Positions 15,353 through 25,262 are shown, counted from the first letter of the stretch. The stretch: DNA of 49,400 nt from Carnobacterium divergens (GCF_900258435.1 NZ_LT992558.1:1141746-1191145); one strand, 5' to 3'. The notes: generated by a model from the sequence alone, not told the origin. Made by a program: numbers and translations.

Positions 15353-16546
15353 ATGAATATACCGTTTTCACCGCCAGATATTGGAATTGAAGAGGTAAAA
15401 GCAGTATCTGAAGCATTAAAATCAGGTTGGATAACTACAGGACCCAAAACAAAAGAATTAGAAAATAAGGTAGCAGATTATTGTAATACAGAAAAAGCTG
15501 TATGCTTAAATTCAGCTACAGCATGCATGGAAACTACACTAAGATTATTAGGAGTAGGAGAAGGTGATGAAGTTATTACTTCAGCATATACGTACACAGC
15601 TTCAGCTAGTGTAATTCATCATGTAGGAGCTAAAATAGTTTTAGTCGACACTAAAAAAGAATCATATGAAATGGATTATGATCAAGTAGCTAATGCTATA
15701 ACTAAAAAAACAAAGGCAATTATTCCGGTTGATTTAGCAGGAATAATGTGCGATTACAAAACATTAAATAGAATTGTAGAAGAAAAAAAGTTTTTATTTG
15801 AACCAAAAAATGAAATTCAAAAGACGTTTAGTAGAATTATCATTATTGCCGATTCAGCTCATTCTTTCGGAGCGATAAAAGACTATAAAAAAAGTGGAGA
15901 AGTAGCAGATTTTACATGTTTTTCTTTCCATGCGGTAAAAAATCTAACAACAGCAGAGGGGGGAGCAGTAACATGGAAGCCACGAACAGATTTAAATAGT
16001 GAAGAAATTTATAAAAAGTATATGTTGTTTTCACTTCATGGTCAAACTAAAGATGCGCTTTCTAAAAGTAAAATTGGTTTATGGGAGTATGATATAGAAA
16101 TTTTAGGATATAAAAATAATATGACGGATATACATGCTTCAATTGGTTTAGCTCAAATTAATAGATACAAAGATATGTTAAGTAGAAGAAAAGAAATTAT
16201 AGAAACTTATAATAAAGGTCTGTGTGAATTACCTGTGAGATATTTAGAACATTATAATACAACAGATTATTCTAGTGGTCACTTATATTTAATGAACTTG
16301 CTGAATAAAACCGAAAATGAACGGAATTCATTTATTGTTGAATTAGCAAAAAAAGGGATAGCAACTAATGTACATTATAAGCCACTACCAATGTTGACAG
16401 CATATAGAAATTTAGGATTTAAAATTGAAGATTTTCCAAATGCATATAATTTATATAAAAATGAAGTTACATTACCTGTATATTCGATATTAAAAGATGC
16501 TGAAATTGAATTTATTATTGAATCAATAAAAAAAATAATTAAGTAA
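15353..16546 (+). CDS. DegT/DnrJ/EryC1/StrS-family sugar aminotransferase
   Basis: A 397-residue PLP enzyme. The PLP-holding Asp is D167 (IIADSAH) and the Schiff-base Lys is K196 (HAVKNLTTAEGG). The N-terminal SGWITTGPKTKELE is typical of enzymes that transaminate 4-keto-6-deoxy UDP-sugars (PglE/PseC-like). It probably acts on the product of the dehydratase encoded just upstream, giving a 4-amino-4,6-dideoxy sugar. GAGGAA lies 8 bases before the ATG. Codon use from here to 24341 is visibly more A-rich (many AAA and AAT codons) than the flanking genes, suggesting an exchanged serotype-specific core. Confidence 0.88.
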   Translation: MNIPFSPPDIGIEEVKAVSEALKSGWITTGPKTKELENKVADYCNTEKAVCLNSATACMETTLRLLGVGEGDEVITSAYTYTASASVIHHVGAKIVLVDTKKESYEMDYDQVANAITKKTKAIIPVDLAGIMCDYKTLNRIVEEKKFLFEPKNEIQKTFSRIIIIADSAHSFGAIKDYKKSGEVADFTCFSFHAVKNLTTAEGGAVTWKPRTDLNSEEIYKKYMLFSLHGQTKDALSKSKIGLWEYDIEILGYKNNMTDIHASIGLAQINRYKDMLSRRKEIIETYNKGLCELPVRYLEHYNTTDYSSGHLYLMNLLNKTENERNSFIVELAKKGIATNVHYKPLPMLTAYRNLGFKIEDFPNAYNLYKNEVTLPVYSILKDAEIEFIIESIKKIIK

Positions 16547-16560
16547 TAATGGAGGACAAC

Positions 16561-17676
16561 ATGGATAGAAAAAAAGTTTTGATATTAGGGGTTGCTTCAG
16601 TTCAAATGGATGCAATTATTGAATTAAATAATTTAGGTTACGAAACATTTGCTTGTGCGATGGCCAATGATGGACCGGGCGCCAAAGAAGCACATCATTT
16701 TTCTGAAATTAATATTCTAGATGAAGATGCATTAATTGAATATATTGAAAAAAATAATATTTCGGTAATTTATTCAGTAGGTTCTGACTTAGCAATGCCA
16801 ATCGTAACTTCAATTAGTCAGAAATTAAAGTTACCTCATTTTGTATCAAACGAAACAGCTAAAATTTGTAATAACAAGAACTTAATGCGCCAAACTTTGG
16901 GAAATGATTTTATTGGAAATGTTCGACATCAAATTGTTGAACATAAAAAAGCCGTAATTGAACTTGATTATCCTTTTATTATGAAACCAACGGATTCTCA
17001 AGGTCAGCGAGGAATTTATTTAATTAATAATTACGATGAATATTTAAAGTATTATGAGTCAGTAAAAAGTTATTCAAGATCTGGTTTAGTAATTTTGGAA
17101 GATTATATTACGGGACCAGAGCTATCAGTAAATGGTTATGCAATAAATGGAGAAATTTGTTATTTAGTAGCATCAGATAGAGAAACATGGCCTGAATATA
17201 CAGGTCTAATAAAAAAACATATAGTTCCTTCTGAACAATTGAAACTTGAAAGCGAAAAAGAATTATTTCATATAATTGAAAATGCATGTAAAAAATTAAA
17301 TATACTGGATGGTCCGTTTTACGTTCAAATGAAGCTTGAAAAAAATAGTCCATATATAATAGAAATAACACCACGATTAGACGGTTGTCATATGTGGAAT
17401 TTATTACAAAAGTATTCAGGAGTAAATTTATTGAAATTAACTTTTGAACATTTATTAGAACAAAAAACAAATGAATTAGAACAAAAACAAATAATAAATG
17501 ATCAGTATATTTTAGAATTTATTTGTCAAAAACCAAATACTAAAGCAACGTATAAAAAATATACAAAAGAAATCAAACAGTCTTTAGAAAACTTTATGTA
17601 TTATAATGAAAATGACCTAATCCGTCCTGTAAATGGTCAACATGATAAAATTGGATATTTTATTTACAAAAAATAG
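16561..17676 (+). CDS. ATP-grasp domain carboxylate-amine ligase-like protein
   Basis: A 371-residue protein. ATG 16561 is chosen because GGAGG (16551-16555) lies 5 bases upstream; an earlier in-frame ATG at 16549 overlaps that site. The N-terminal third is a Rossmann-like pre-ATP-grasp domain (VLILGVASVQMDAIIEL), followed by the ATP-grasp core with YPFIMKPTDSQGQRGI (about 138-153) and LEDYITGPELSVNGY, and IIEITPRLDGCH as the metal-binding Glu/Asn-like strand. Such enzymes join a carboxylate to an amine. Between a sugar aminotransferase and an epimerase it may acylate an amino sugar, e.g. with an amino acid. The substrate is unknown. Confidence 0.8.
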   Translation: MDRKKVLILGVASVQMDAIIELNNLGYETFACAMANDGPGAKEAHHFSEINILDEDALIEYIEKNNISVIYSVGSDLAMPIVTSISQKLKLPHFVSNETAKICNNKNLMRQTLGNDFIGNVRHQIVEHKKAVIELDYPFIMKPTDSQGQRGIYLINNYDEYLKYYESVKSYSRSGLVILEDYITGPELSVNGYAINGEICYLVASDRETWPEYTGLIKKHIVPSEQLKLESEKELFHIIENACKKLNILDGPFYVQMKLEKNSPYIIEITPRLDGCHMWNLLQKYSGVNLLKLTFEHLLEQKTNELEQKQIINDQYILEFICQKPNTKATYKKYTKEIKQSLENFMYYNENDLIRPVNGQHDKIGYFIYKK

Positions 17677-17691
17677 ATTTGAGGTTTGCTT

Positions 17692-18585
17692 ATGAAAGTT
17701 GCAATAACGGGTGGAACAGGATTTTTAGGAAAGAATGTAGTCTCTCTACTAAAAGAGAAAGAAATAGATATTAAAGTTTTATCTAGAAATGTAGAAATTA
17801 AGGATTTTTGTTATAAAACAAATTATTCAAAAGAGGATTTAATCAGTAGTTTAAAAGACGTTACGGCAGTTATACATTTAGCTGCAAGTAGAGGTAGTCA
17901 AGGAGAAATAAAAGAGTTTCATAATAATGAAGTATTAACACAAAATCTTTATGATGCATGCGTGGAACTAAATATAAAAAACATAGTTTATGCATCAACT
18001 ATTTCAGTATATTCAAGTGCTGAAGAGCTTCCATGGAAAGAAAAAAACATACCACGCCCGAATTCTATGTATGGTATTAGCAAAGTAGTATGTGAGCAAA
18101 TTGGAAACTTGTATAGTGAAAAAAAAGGATTGAAAGTAAAAAATTTGAGACTAGCCCATCTTTATGGTTTTAATGAAAAAAATAATTATATGATAAATAA
18201 ATTTTTTAGACAAGCATATAATAAGCAAGAACTGGTACTTGACTCGAAAAGTGAGGCGAAAAGAGAATTTATATATGTAAAGGATGCTGCTAATGCCGTA
18301 TACAAAGCTTTAATGACGTATGAATATACAGGTACATTAAACATAGGAACCCAAGATCAATTAACTAATATTGAAGTTGCAAAAAATATTAATGAAGTTT
18401 TTAACAATAATGGAAATTTAACAATAACTAATCCAAATAAAATTGAAAATATACAATCATCATATATGGATAGCTCTGAGGCAGAAAAGAAAATTGGATT
18501 TATTCCAACATATAAATTTAACGAAGCACTAAAAGATATTTATAATTTAATGGAGGAACTAGAAAATGTACCAATTTTTTATTAA
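17692..18585 (+). CDS. NAD-dependent sugar epimerase/dehydratase (extended SDR)
   Basis: A 297-residue enzyme. ATG 17692 has GAGG 7 bases upstream; a TTG at 17686 is too close. The Rossmann motif GGTGFLG lies at residues 7-13, the catalytic Ser/Thr region is YASTISVYSS, and the YxxxK motif is MYGISKVVCEQ. Its preference could be 4-keto reduction or 4-epimerisation of a UDP-sugar. It overlaps the start of the sugar transferase gene by 20 bases, so the two are tightly coupled, in line with making the sugar that the transferase uses to prime the repeat unit. Confidence 0.85.
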   Translation: MKVAITGGTGFLGKNVVSLLKEKEIDIKVLSRNVEIKDFCYKTNYSKEDLISSLKDVTAVIHLAASRGSQGEIKEFHNNEVLTQNLYDACVELNIKNIVYASTISVYSSAEELPWKEKNIPRPNSMYGISKVVCEQIGNLYSEKKGLKVKNLRLAHLYGFNEKNNYMINKFFRQAYNKQELVLDSKSEAKREFIYVKDAANAVYKALMTYEYTGTLNIGTQDQLTNIEVAKNINEVFNNNGNLTITNPNKIENIQSSYMDSSEAEKKIGFIPTYKFNEALKDIYNLMEELENVPIFY

Positions 18586-19153
18586 ACGAGTATTAGATAT
18601 TGTACTATCGATATTAATTTTACCAGTGTTAATTGTTCTAATGATTCCTACTGCTATTTTTATTAAATTAGAAGATAGAGGGACAATTTTTTATAATGGT
18701 AAACGTCTTGGGAAAAATATGGAGCAATTCTCAATGTATAAATTTAGATCAATGAAAGAAAATGCTAAAGACATAAGGAATATTGATGGAAGTACATTTA
18801 ACTCTAGTAATGATTCTAGAGTAACAAACATAGGAAGAATAATTAGAAAAACAAGTATCGATGAATTGCCTCAAATTTTTAATGTTTTAAAAGGAGAAAT
18901 GAGTTTTGTGGGTCCTAGGCCAAGCCCGTTAGGTAATGAATCTAGGTATACAGATGAATTTAAGAAAAAATTTAGTGTGAAACCGGGAATAACGGGATAT
19001 AATCAAGCTGTACTAAGAAATAAATCAACAATGGAACAAAGAATGAATAATGATATTTATTATACAGAAAATATTTCTTTTATTCTAGATGTTAAGATTA
19101 TTTATTTAACTATTGTTTCAGTAATAACTAGAAAAAATATCAACCATGACTAA
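18566..19153 (+). CDS. Priming sugar-1-phosphate transferase (undecaprenyl-phosphate linked)
   Basis: A 195-residue monotopic membrane enzyme of the bacterial sugar transferase family. One N-terminal hydrophobic segment (about 10-32) precedes the catalytic part: YKFRSM (about 52-57), RKTSIDELPQIFNVLKGE (about 92-109) and FVGPRP (about 113-118), all hallmark motifs. It starts repeat-unit assembly by moving a sugar-1-phosphate to undecaprenyl phosphate. This is the short, PglC-like form without the large N-terminal membrane domain, as expected for amino-sugar donors. GGAGG lies 9 bases before the ATG. Confidence 0.92.
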   Translation: MYQFFIKRVLDIVLSILILPVLIVLMIPTAIFIKLEDRGTIFYNGKRLGKNMEQFSMYKFRSMKENAKDIRNIDGSTFNSSNDSRVTNIGRIIRKTSIDELPQIFNVLKGEMSFVGPRPSPLGNESRYTDEFKKKFSVKPGITGYNQAVLRNKSTMEQRMNNDIYYTENISFILDVKIIYLTIVSVITRKNINHD

Positions 19154-19173
19154 AAGAAAAATGAGGTTTGAAA

Positions 19174-20430
19174 ATGAGTAACTGTTTAATTTTATTAACT
19201 AATTACTATCCTTATTATAAAGGAGAGGAGTATATAGAATCTGAAATAGAATATCTATCTAGCTGCTATGATAAAGTTATCATAATTTCTACAATGGTTT
19301 CTTTAAAAATGGAACAGACTCGTGAGGTTCCACCAAATGTTGAAATTATAAAAAGTAATATTAACCATTCGAAGATGGGTAAACTGTCAATGTTTTTTAA
19401 AAATTATATTAACATAAGAAAAGATAAAGAAAAAGTGAAAAACATAAAAAAAGAAACAGAAACAATATTCGAAAGGTTGTATTCCTACTATTTTGAAGCA
19501 AGAGCATTAAGCATTTATAAAAATATAGAAAGTAACTTAGCTTCTTTTGAAATTGATAAGTTTAATGTAGTTACAATATATAGTTATTGGTTTTATATAA
19601 CAGCTAGAGTAGCGATTGAATTAAAAAACAAATTATTTAATCAACTACAGCCATATACTATTTCAAGAGCACATAGATATGATTTATATGAGAATGAATC
19701 TCCTTTAAAATTTTTACCTCAAAGATTATTTTTATTAAATGAACTTGATAATATTTATCCTTGTTCTCAAGATGGCGTTGATTATTTGAAAAATAGTTAT
19801 CCAATGCATACAAAAAAAATAAGTGTTGAAAGATTGGGAACAATTGACCCATTCATTCAAATGATAGAAAGTAAAGATGTTTTATCGATAGTAACTTGTT
19901 CTGCAGTTAGAAAAGTTAAAAGATTAGATTTACTAATTGAAGCTTTAAAAATTCTAGAGTTTCAAGATATTCCTTTTAAATGGACACATATAGGAAATGG
20001 TCCAGAATTAGATGAATTAAAAAAAAGTGCACAAAAAAATTTAACGTGTTCAAATTATTCATTTGTAGGATTTTTAAAAAATAATGAAGTTTTAAACTGG
20101 TATAAAAATAATCCAGTAACAATTTTTATGAATCTATCGCTTTCAGAAGGCGTTCCTGTTTCAATCATGGAAGCTATGTCAATTGGTATTCCCATTGTGG
20201 CAACTGATGTAGGAGGAACAAAAGAAATAGTAGAGAATAATGTTAATGGATTATTGTTACAAAAAAATTGTACCCCATTAGAAATTGCAAATAGTATCCG
20301 ACAGTTTTATACAATGGATTTAAAAAAATATAATAAATTTAAAATTAATTCAAAATTAATTTGGGAAAATAAAAGTAATGCGGATAAGTTATACTTAAAT
20401 TTTTCAAAAAAAATATTAGAGAATAGCTGA
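19174..20430 (+). CDS. Glycosyltransferase family 4 (GT-B fold)
   Basis: A 418-residue glycosyltransferase. ATG 19174 has GAGG 7 bases upstream and replaces a TTG at 19168. The C-terminal domain carries VRKVKRLDLLIEAL, the GNGPELDEL strand and the EGVPVSIMEAMSIGIPIVAT motif with the family E-x7-E pattern. It adds one sugar to the lipid-linked repeat unit at the cytoplasmic face. Donor and linkage cannot be told. Part of the A-rich core of the cluster. Confidence 0.88.
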   Translation: MSNCLILLTNYYPYYKGEEYIESEIEYLSSCYDKVIIISTMVSLKMEQTREVPPNVEIIKSNINHSKMGKLSMFFKNYINIRKDKEKVKNIKKETETIFERLYSYYFEARALSIYKNIESNLASFEIDKFNVVTIYSYWFYITARVAIELKNKLFNQLQPYTISRAHRYDLYENESPLKFLPQRLFLLNELDNIYPCSQDGVDYLKNSYPMHTKKISVERLGTIDPFIQMIESKDVLSIVTCSAVRKVKRLDLLIEALKILEFQDIPFKWTHIGNGPELDELKKSAQKNLTCSNYSFVGFLKNNEVLNWYKNNPVTIFMNLSLSEGVPVSIMEAMSIGIPIVATDVGGTKEIVENNVNGLLLQKNCTPLEIANSIRQFYTMDLKKYNKFKINSKLIWENKSNADKLYLNFSKKILENS

Positions 20431-20479
20431 TTATTCCTATTATAAATATTTTGATTATTTGGAAGCCGAGGTTGAAAGT

Positions 20480-21922
20480 ATGAAGAAGACCTATTTTTTT
20501 AATGCTATTTACTTACTTTTAGCAATAGTCGTTTTTGTGATGGGTTTAATTTTTGATTCTACCCTACTTGAATTAACTGCAGTTTTAATAGTTTTGTTTA
20601 ACAATGTAAGTTATTCAATTTCGAATTTTAATAAAAATGTAATTTTTTTCTGTTTTAATTGTACATTTTTTATATTTTTAATTGGCAGAATCTTTGTTTC
20701 AACATTTTTTAACTATAGATCTACTGAAAGAGGAACTTATGGTTTAGATTTTGTTGATTCTAGTTATGTTCATTTGACTATGACTTGTTTATTTCTCTCA
20801 CTAATTTTTGTTTTTTTAGGATATGTAATAGTTCAAAAGATTAAAATACCCTATGTAAGTAAAATTACAATTTCTAATGACTATAATAAAGCTTTGGAAA
20901 ATGCAGCATTAATATTTTTTTATATTTCTATTTCTTTTAGATTAATTATAGTTTGGCAGATGAGAAATACAGCCATAAGTGAGGGATATTTTGAAACCTT
21001 TACTACATTTAAATCAAGTTTGCCAGGTGTTTTACAGAATGTATCTAATATGTATGATATTGCTTATTTTGCATTTTTGGCAACTTACCCAACTAAAAGA
21101 AAAGTACTTTTACCCACTAGTTTGTATCTTTTAGAAGGAATAATTGCCTCAATGGGAGGTAGAAGATCAATTTTAATGCTTAATATCCTAATTGTTTTCA
21201 TTTATTTTGTTATTAGAAATATTGGGATTGTAAATAAAAAAGAAAAATGGATTGGAAAATTTGAAGTATTAGCTTCGTTGATAAGTGTTCCCATATTAAT
21301 GTCCTTAATGACCATTATTGGAAATGTCAGAGCGTCTTTTACCGAAAAAACAGCTACTGCAAATAGTGGTGATTTTATTAATTCATTGAAAGAATTTTTA
21401 TATTCACAAGGTGTTAGTGCAAACTTAATTGGTTACACTGAGATGTATCGTGATCAACTACCTCATAAAATATATACATTGGGTCCAGTGATAGAATTTA
21501 TAGATAATAATATTTTTAGAAAATTAAAAGGGTTACCAGAATTTACAGGACAATCAATAGATAGAGCTATAAATGGTCATCTGTATTCTCAGGCCTTACC
21601 ATATCTTATAATGCCTGTTGCCTATTTAAAAGGCTATGGCTATGGCTCAAGTTTTATAGCTGAAAATTATGCTGACTTTTCATTTTTAGGTGTTATTATT
21701 GGGAGTTTTTTATATGGTTGTTTGCTGCATATTTTATTTGTTGCTATTAAGAGTAACAAGTTTATTATCGTTACTTTTGCGTTGCTTATGACTCGAACAA
21801 TATTGTTTGCACCTAGAGCTGCATATTTATCATTTATCGTATCCTCACTTTCTCCAATTAAAATTGTTACAATTGTATTGATTATAATCTTTGCTAAAAT
21901 AATTAAAATTAAAGATGAATAG
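20480..21922 (+). CDS. wzy: Repeat-unit polymerase (Wzy-type)
   Basis: A 480-residue integral membrane protein with about 11-12 hydrophobic segments and a large loop around residues 275-385. ATG 20480 has GAGG 8 bases upstream. The segment MGGRRSILMLN and the later loop with RDQLPHKIYTLGP and GYGYGSSFIAENYADF match the O-antigen polymerase family found in streptococcal and lactobacillar clusters. It joins flipped repeat units outside the membrane. Wzy proteins vary strongly in sequence, so the call rests on topology, motifs and context. Confidence 0.82.
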   Translation: MKKTYFFNAIYLLLAIVVFVMGLIFDSTLLELTAVLIVLFNNVSYSISNFNKNVIFFCFNCTFFIFLIGRIFVSTFFNYRSTERGTYGLDFVDSSYVHLTMTCLFLSLIFVFLGYVIVQKIKIPYVSKITISNDYNKALENAALIFFYISISFRLIIVWQMRNTAISEGYFETFTTFKSSLPGVLQNVSNMYDIAYFAFLATYPTKRKVLLPTSLYLLEGIIASMGGRRSILMLNILIVFIYFVIRNIGIVNKKEKWIGKFEVLASLISVPILMSLMTIIGNVRASFTEKTATANSGDFINSLKEFLYSQGVSANLIGYTEMYRDQLPHKIYTLGPVIEFIDNNIFRKLKGLPEFTGQSIDRAINGHLYSQALPYLIMPVAYLKGYGYGSSFIAENYADFSFLGVIIGSFLYGCLLHILFVAIKSNKFIIVTFALLMTRTILFAPRAAYLSFIVSSLSPIKIVTIVLIIIFAKIIKIKDE

Positions 21923-21965
21923 AACATTAGTAATAAATAATATGAATTTTGAAAGGTAAATTTAA

Positions 21966-22913
21966 ATGATTACAATTATAGTTCCAATTTTTAATAGTGA
22001 AAATTTTTTAGAAAAATGTTTAGAAAGTATTTTAGCTCAAACGTACAAAGATTTAGAGATTATCTTAGTTAATGATGGTTCGAATGATAGAAGTAAAGAT
22101 ATTTGTAATGCTTATGCCAAAATAGACTCTCGAATAAAGTTGATTCATAAAAATAATGAAGGAGTATCGGCTGCAAGAAACGATGCTTTAAAAGTTGCAA
22201 AAGGAGAATATGTTGGATTTGTTGATTCTGATGATTGGATTGATCCAAAAATGTATGAAAATCTATATAAATTAATCAGGAGCACTGATTCAGATATTTC
22301 TGTTTGTGGATACAAGACTAGATTAAATTCATCTATAAATGGAAAAATTGATTATTTTACTATTGAAGATAATAAAGAAAAAATAAACATATTAATAAAG
22401 AATAATCAAGTAGGTGGATATCTATGGAATAAGCTTTTTTCAATGGATATTATTAAAAAAAATGGAATGTCTTTATTTGATGAAAATATTTATTTTTGTG
22501 AAGATTTACTCTATACTTCTCAATTATTTATGGAAAGTAAGTCTGTTTCTGTAACTACAGCAAGCTACTATAATTATATTACTCATGGGAATAATAGTAC
22601 TTCTTATACTTATAGTAAGTCAAAATTAACAGCGTTGTTGGCATTACAGCAGATAATCGATAAATTTCAAGATAGCATTAATGGTGGGCTTGAGTTATAT
22701 AAAGATTTGTTTATGCATATTAATATTAGTTTGCTTATGAATGGAATGAAACAAAAGAAGTTAGATAAAAAAACAACGCTGTATTTGAAAAAAAACTTAT
22801 TTAGATACAATTTGCTAGATTTAAAATCATATAAAATTAAATTGTCATGTCTGATTTGCAGAATAAATTTAAGATTACATTATATCATTTGGAATAATTT
22901 TTATGGAAAGTAG
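21966..22913 (+). CDS. Glycosyltransferase family 2 (GT-A fold)
   Basis: A 315-residue glycosyltransferase. The N-terminal nucleotide-binding fold shows ITIIVPIFNSENFLEKCLES, VNDGSNDRS and the metal-binding FVDSDDWID (about 86-94). The C-terminal 100 residues are helical and probably membrane-associated. It adds a sugar to the lipid-linked repeat unit; the donor is unknown. Located between polymerase and flippase genes. Confidence 0.9.
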   Translation: MITIIVPIFNSENFLEKCLESILAQTYKDLEIILVNDGSNDRSKDICNAYAKIDSRIKLIHKNNEGVSAARNDALKVAKGEYVGFVDSDDWIDPKMYENLYKLIRSTDSDISVCGYKTRLNSSINGKIDYFTIEDNKEKINILIKNNQVGGYLWNKLFSMDIIKKNGMSLFDENIYFCEDLLYTSQLFMESKSVSVTTASYYNYITHGNNSTSYTYSKSKLTALLALQQIIDKFQDSINGGLELYKDLFMHINISLLMNGMKQKKLDKKTTLYLKKNLFRYNLLDLKSYKIKLSCLICRINLRLHYIIWNNFYGK

Positions 22914-22922
22914 GTTTCTATA

Positions 22923-24341
22923 ATGAACTTTAAATTAAAAAGTATAACTAAAAATTTTTCATATACTTTTGTTGCCAATTTTTTATCTTTAGTTGTTTCA
23001 ACTATTTTAATTATTATTGTTCCTAAATTTATTGGAATTAGCTCATATGGATATTGGCAACTTTATCTTTTCTTTACAACGTATATATCATATATGTCAT
23101 TAGGGATAACTGATGGGATTTATTTAAGATTTGGTGGAAGTCACTATAAAGATTTACCTAAAAGACTGCTAGCTTCTCAATTTTGGTTTATAGTTTTTTT
23201 TGATTTAATGGCAAATTTTTTGATTTTATATTTATATTTTATTAATTACGATGATATAAACAAATTATTTGTAGTTGCTTTCACTTGTGTAACTGGTATT
23301 TTAGTGGTTCCTCGATCATTAGTAACATTTGTGTTACAGGCCACTAATAGAATTAAAGAATTTTCTATTATCCTTATTATTGAAAAAAGTCTTTATTTTA
23401 TTTTTACAATTACGATTTTATTGTTAGGGATCAAAAAATTTGAAATTTTAATTTATGCTGATATTGGAGCTAAACTGTTTTCAACTCTCTATGCAATAAT
23501 AATATGTAGTGATATGATTTTTCAAAAACTAGAAAATTTAAAAACTACTATGCGTGAAGTTTGGATAAATATTTCTGTGGGAATTAAATTGCTAGTTGCA
23601 AATTTATCAAGCATGCTGATAATAGGAATTATCAGAATTAGTATTGAAAAAAATTGGAGTATAGATACATTCGGAAAAGTCTCTTTAACTCTGAGTATAT
23701 CAAATATGTTAATGTTATTTATTAATTCACTAGCTATTGTAATTTTCCCAGTAATGAGAAGAACATCGAAAGATAATTTAATCAAACTATATCCGATGTT
23801 GAGATTAGGAATAATGACTCCACTTTTAGGAGTGCTGCTATTTTTTTATCCAATGAAATTTATTCTTTCAATGTGGTTGCCACAGTATTCCGATAGTCTG
23901 AGCTATATGGCATTGTTGTTTCCAATGTGTTTGTATGAAAGTAAAGTTTTATTGTTAGTGAACACGTATTTAAAAACGTTAAGAAGAGAAAATATTTTGC
24001 TAAAAATTAATCTGTTAGTAGTTATAACTAGTTTTATTTTAACTGGGATAACAGCATTTTTATTGAAAAATTTGATAGTTACTATTTTATTAATCGTATT
24101 TTTGCTAGCTTTGAGATGTATAATTTCTGAATTATATCTATCTAAAATATTGGAAATTAAAGTGTTGAAAGATATCATTATCGAATTGATTATAACGATT
24201 ATTTTTATTGTTAGTTCTTGGAATTTACCGTTATTAGATGCTTATTATATCTATCTTTTTACATATATATGTTATATAATATTGAAAAGAAAAGAACTCA
24301 CAAAACTGGTTCAAGATAGTAAAAATTTAATGAATAGTTAG
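22923..24341 (+). CDS. wzx: Oligosaccharide repeat-unit flippase (Wzx)
   Basis: A 472-residue membrane protein with about 12-14 hydrophobic segments over its whole length, of the MATE/PST type. The N-terminal pattern TFVANFLSLVVSTILIIIVPKF then GYWQLYLFFTTY is characteristic of polysaccharide exporters (quoted in parts). It moves the lipid-linked repeat unit across the cytoplasmic membrane to Wzy. GTAGG lies 9 bases before the ATG. Last gene of the A-rich core. Confidence 0.9.
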   Translation: MNFKLKSITKNFSYTFVANFLSLVVSTILIIIVPKFIGISSYGYWQLYLFFTTYISYMSLGITDGIYLRFGGSHYKDLPKRLLASQFWFIVFFDLMANFLILYLYFINYDDINKLFVVAFTCVTGILVVPRSLVTFVLQATNRIKEFSIILIIEKSLYFIFTITILLLGIKKFEILIYADIGAKLFSTLYAIIICSDMIFQKLENLKTTMREVWINISVGIKLLVANLSSMLIIGIIRISIEKNWSIDTFGKVSLTLSISNMLMLFINSLAIVIFPVMRRTSKDNLIKLYPMLRLGIMTPLLGVLLFFYPMKFILSMWLPQYSDSLSYMALLFPMCLYESKVLLLVNTYLKTLRRENILLKINLLVVITSFILTGITAFLLKNLIVTILLIVFLLALRCIISELYLSKILEIKVLKDIIIELIITIIFIVSSWNLPLLDAYYIYLFTYICYIILKRKELTKLVQDSKNLMNS

Positions 24342-24350
24342 GAGATAGGA

Positions 24351-25256
24351 ATGAAAAAAATTTTAATCTGGATTCTATGTATTTTTTTACTCGCAGTAGG
24401 AGCAATGGGGGCTTACGCCTATAAGGTATATCATGATGTTACCAAAACAACGGATAAAATGTATAAAAAAGTTGATAAAGAAGAAACTCGAAAAACACCA
24501 ATTAATATTGAAAAAGGAGAACCATTCTCTGTCTTATTATTAGGGGTGGATACAGGTGATTTAGGTAGAACAGAGCAAGGTCGTTCTGATTCTGTGATGG
24601 TCGTTACCGTAAATCCAGAAAAAAATGAAACAAAAATCGTAAGCATTCCCAGAGATACGTATACTGAAATTGTAGGTCATGGTACAACAGATAAAATTAA
24701 CCATGCATACGCTTTTGGTGGGACAACAATGGCAATCAATACGGTTCAAAATTTATTAGATATTCCAATCGATTATTATATTGAAATCAATATGCAAGGA
24801 GTAAAAGAAATTGTTGATGCAGTTGGTGGTGTCGATGTTGAAAGTCCTCTTGATTTCACTCAAGATAATATTAAGTTTACCAAAGGTCCTGTTCATCTAG
24901 ATGGAGAGAAAGCATTAGCCTACTCAAGAATGCGTTACGAAGATCCAACAGGGGATTATGGCAGACAAGGTCGACAAAGACAAGTCATTGAAGCGATTGT
25001 TAAAAAAGCGGCTAATTTTTCAACTTTGACGAGATACAAAGATATTTTAAACGCAATGGGGAATAATATGGCAACAAATTTAACTTTTGATGATATGATG
25101 GACATTCAAGGGAAATATAAAGCAGCTGCAGGAAATGTTGAGCAAATTCAAATGCAAGGTACCGGAGAAATGATTAATGGTGTTTCATACCAAATTATAG
25201 CACCAGAAGAGTTACAAAAAATTTCTGAGAATTTAAAAATACAATTAGGCTTGTAA
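24351..25256 (+). CDS. LytR-CpsA-Psr (LCP) family wall-polymer ligase
   Basis: A 301-residue membrane-anchored protein with one N-terminal transmembrane segment (about 4-24). The LCP domain has the conserved SVLLLGVDTGD, VSIPRDTY, KINHAYAFGG and the Arg-rich YSRMRYEDPTGDYGRQ/RQRQVI block that binds the lipid pyrophosphate. It transfers finished polysaccharide from undecaprenyl pyrophosphate to peptidoglycan, so the product is likely wall-attached. TAGGAG precedes the ATG. Codon use returns to the genome average here. It closes the operon before a terminator. Confidence 0.92.
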   Translation: MKKILIWILCIFLLAVGAMGAYAYKVYHDVTKTTDKMYKKVDKEETRKTPINIEKGEPFSVLLLGVDTGDLGRTEQGRSDSVMVVTVNPEKNETKIVSIPRDTYTEIVGHGTTDKINHAYAFGGTTMAINTVQNLLDIPIDYYIEINMQGVKEIVDAVGGVDVESPLDFTQDNIKFTKGPVHLDGEKALAYSRMRYEDPTGDYGRQGRQRQVIEAIVKKAANFSTLTRYKDILNAMGNNMATNLTFDDMMDIQGKYKAAAGNVEQIQMQGTGEMINGVSYQIIAPEELQKISENLKIQLGL

Positions 25257-25262
25257 AAATAG

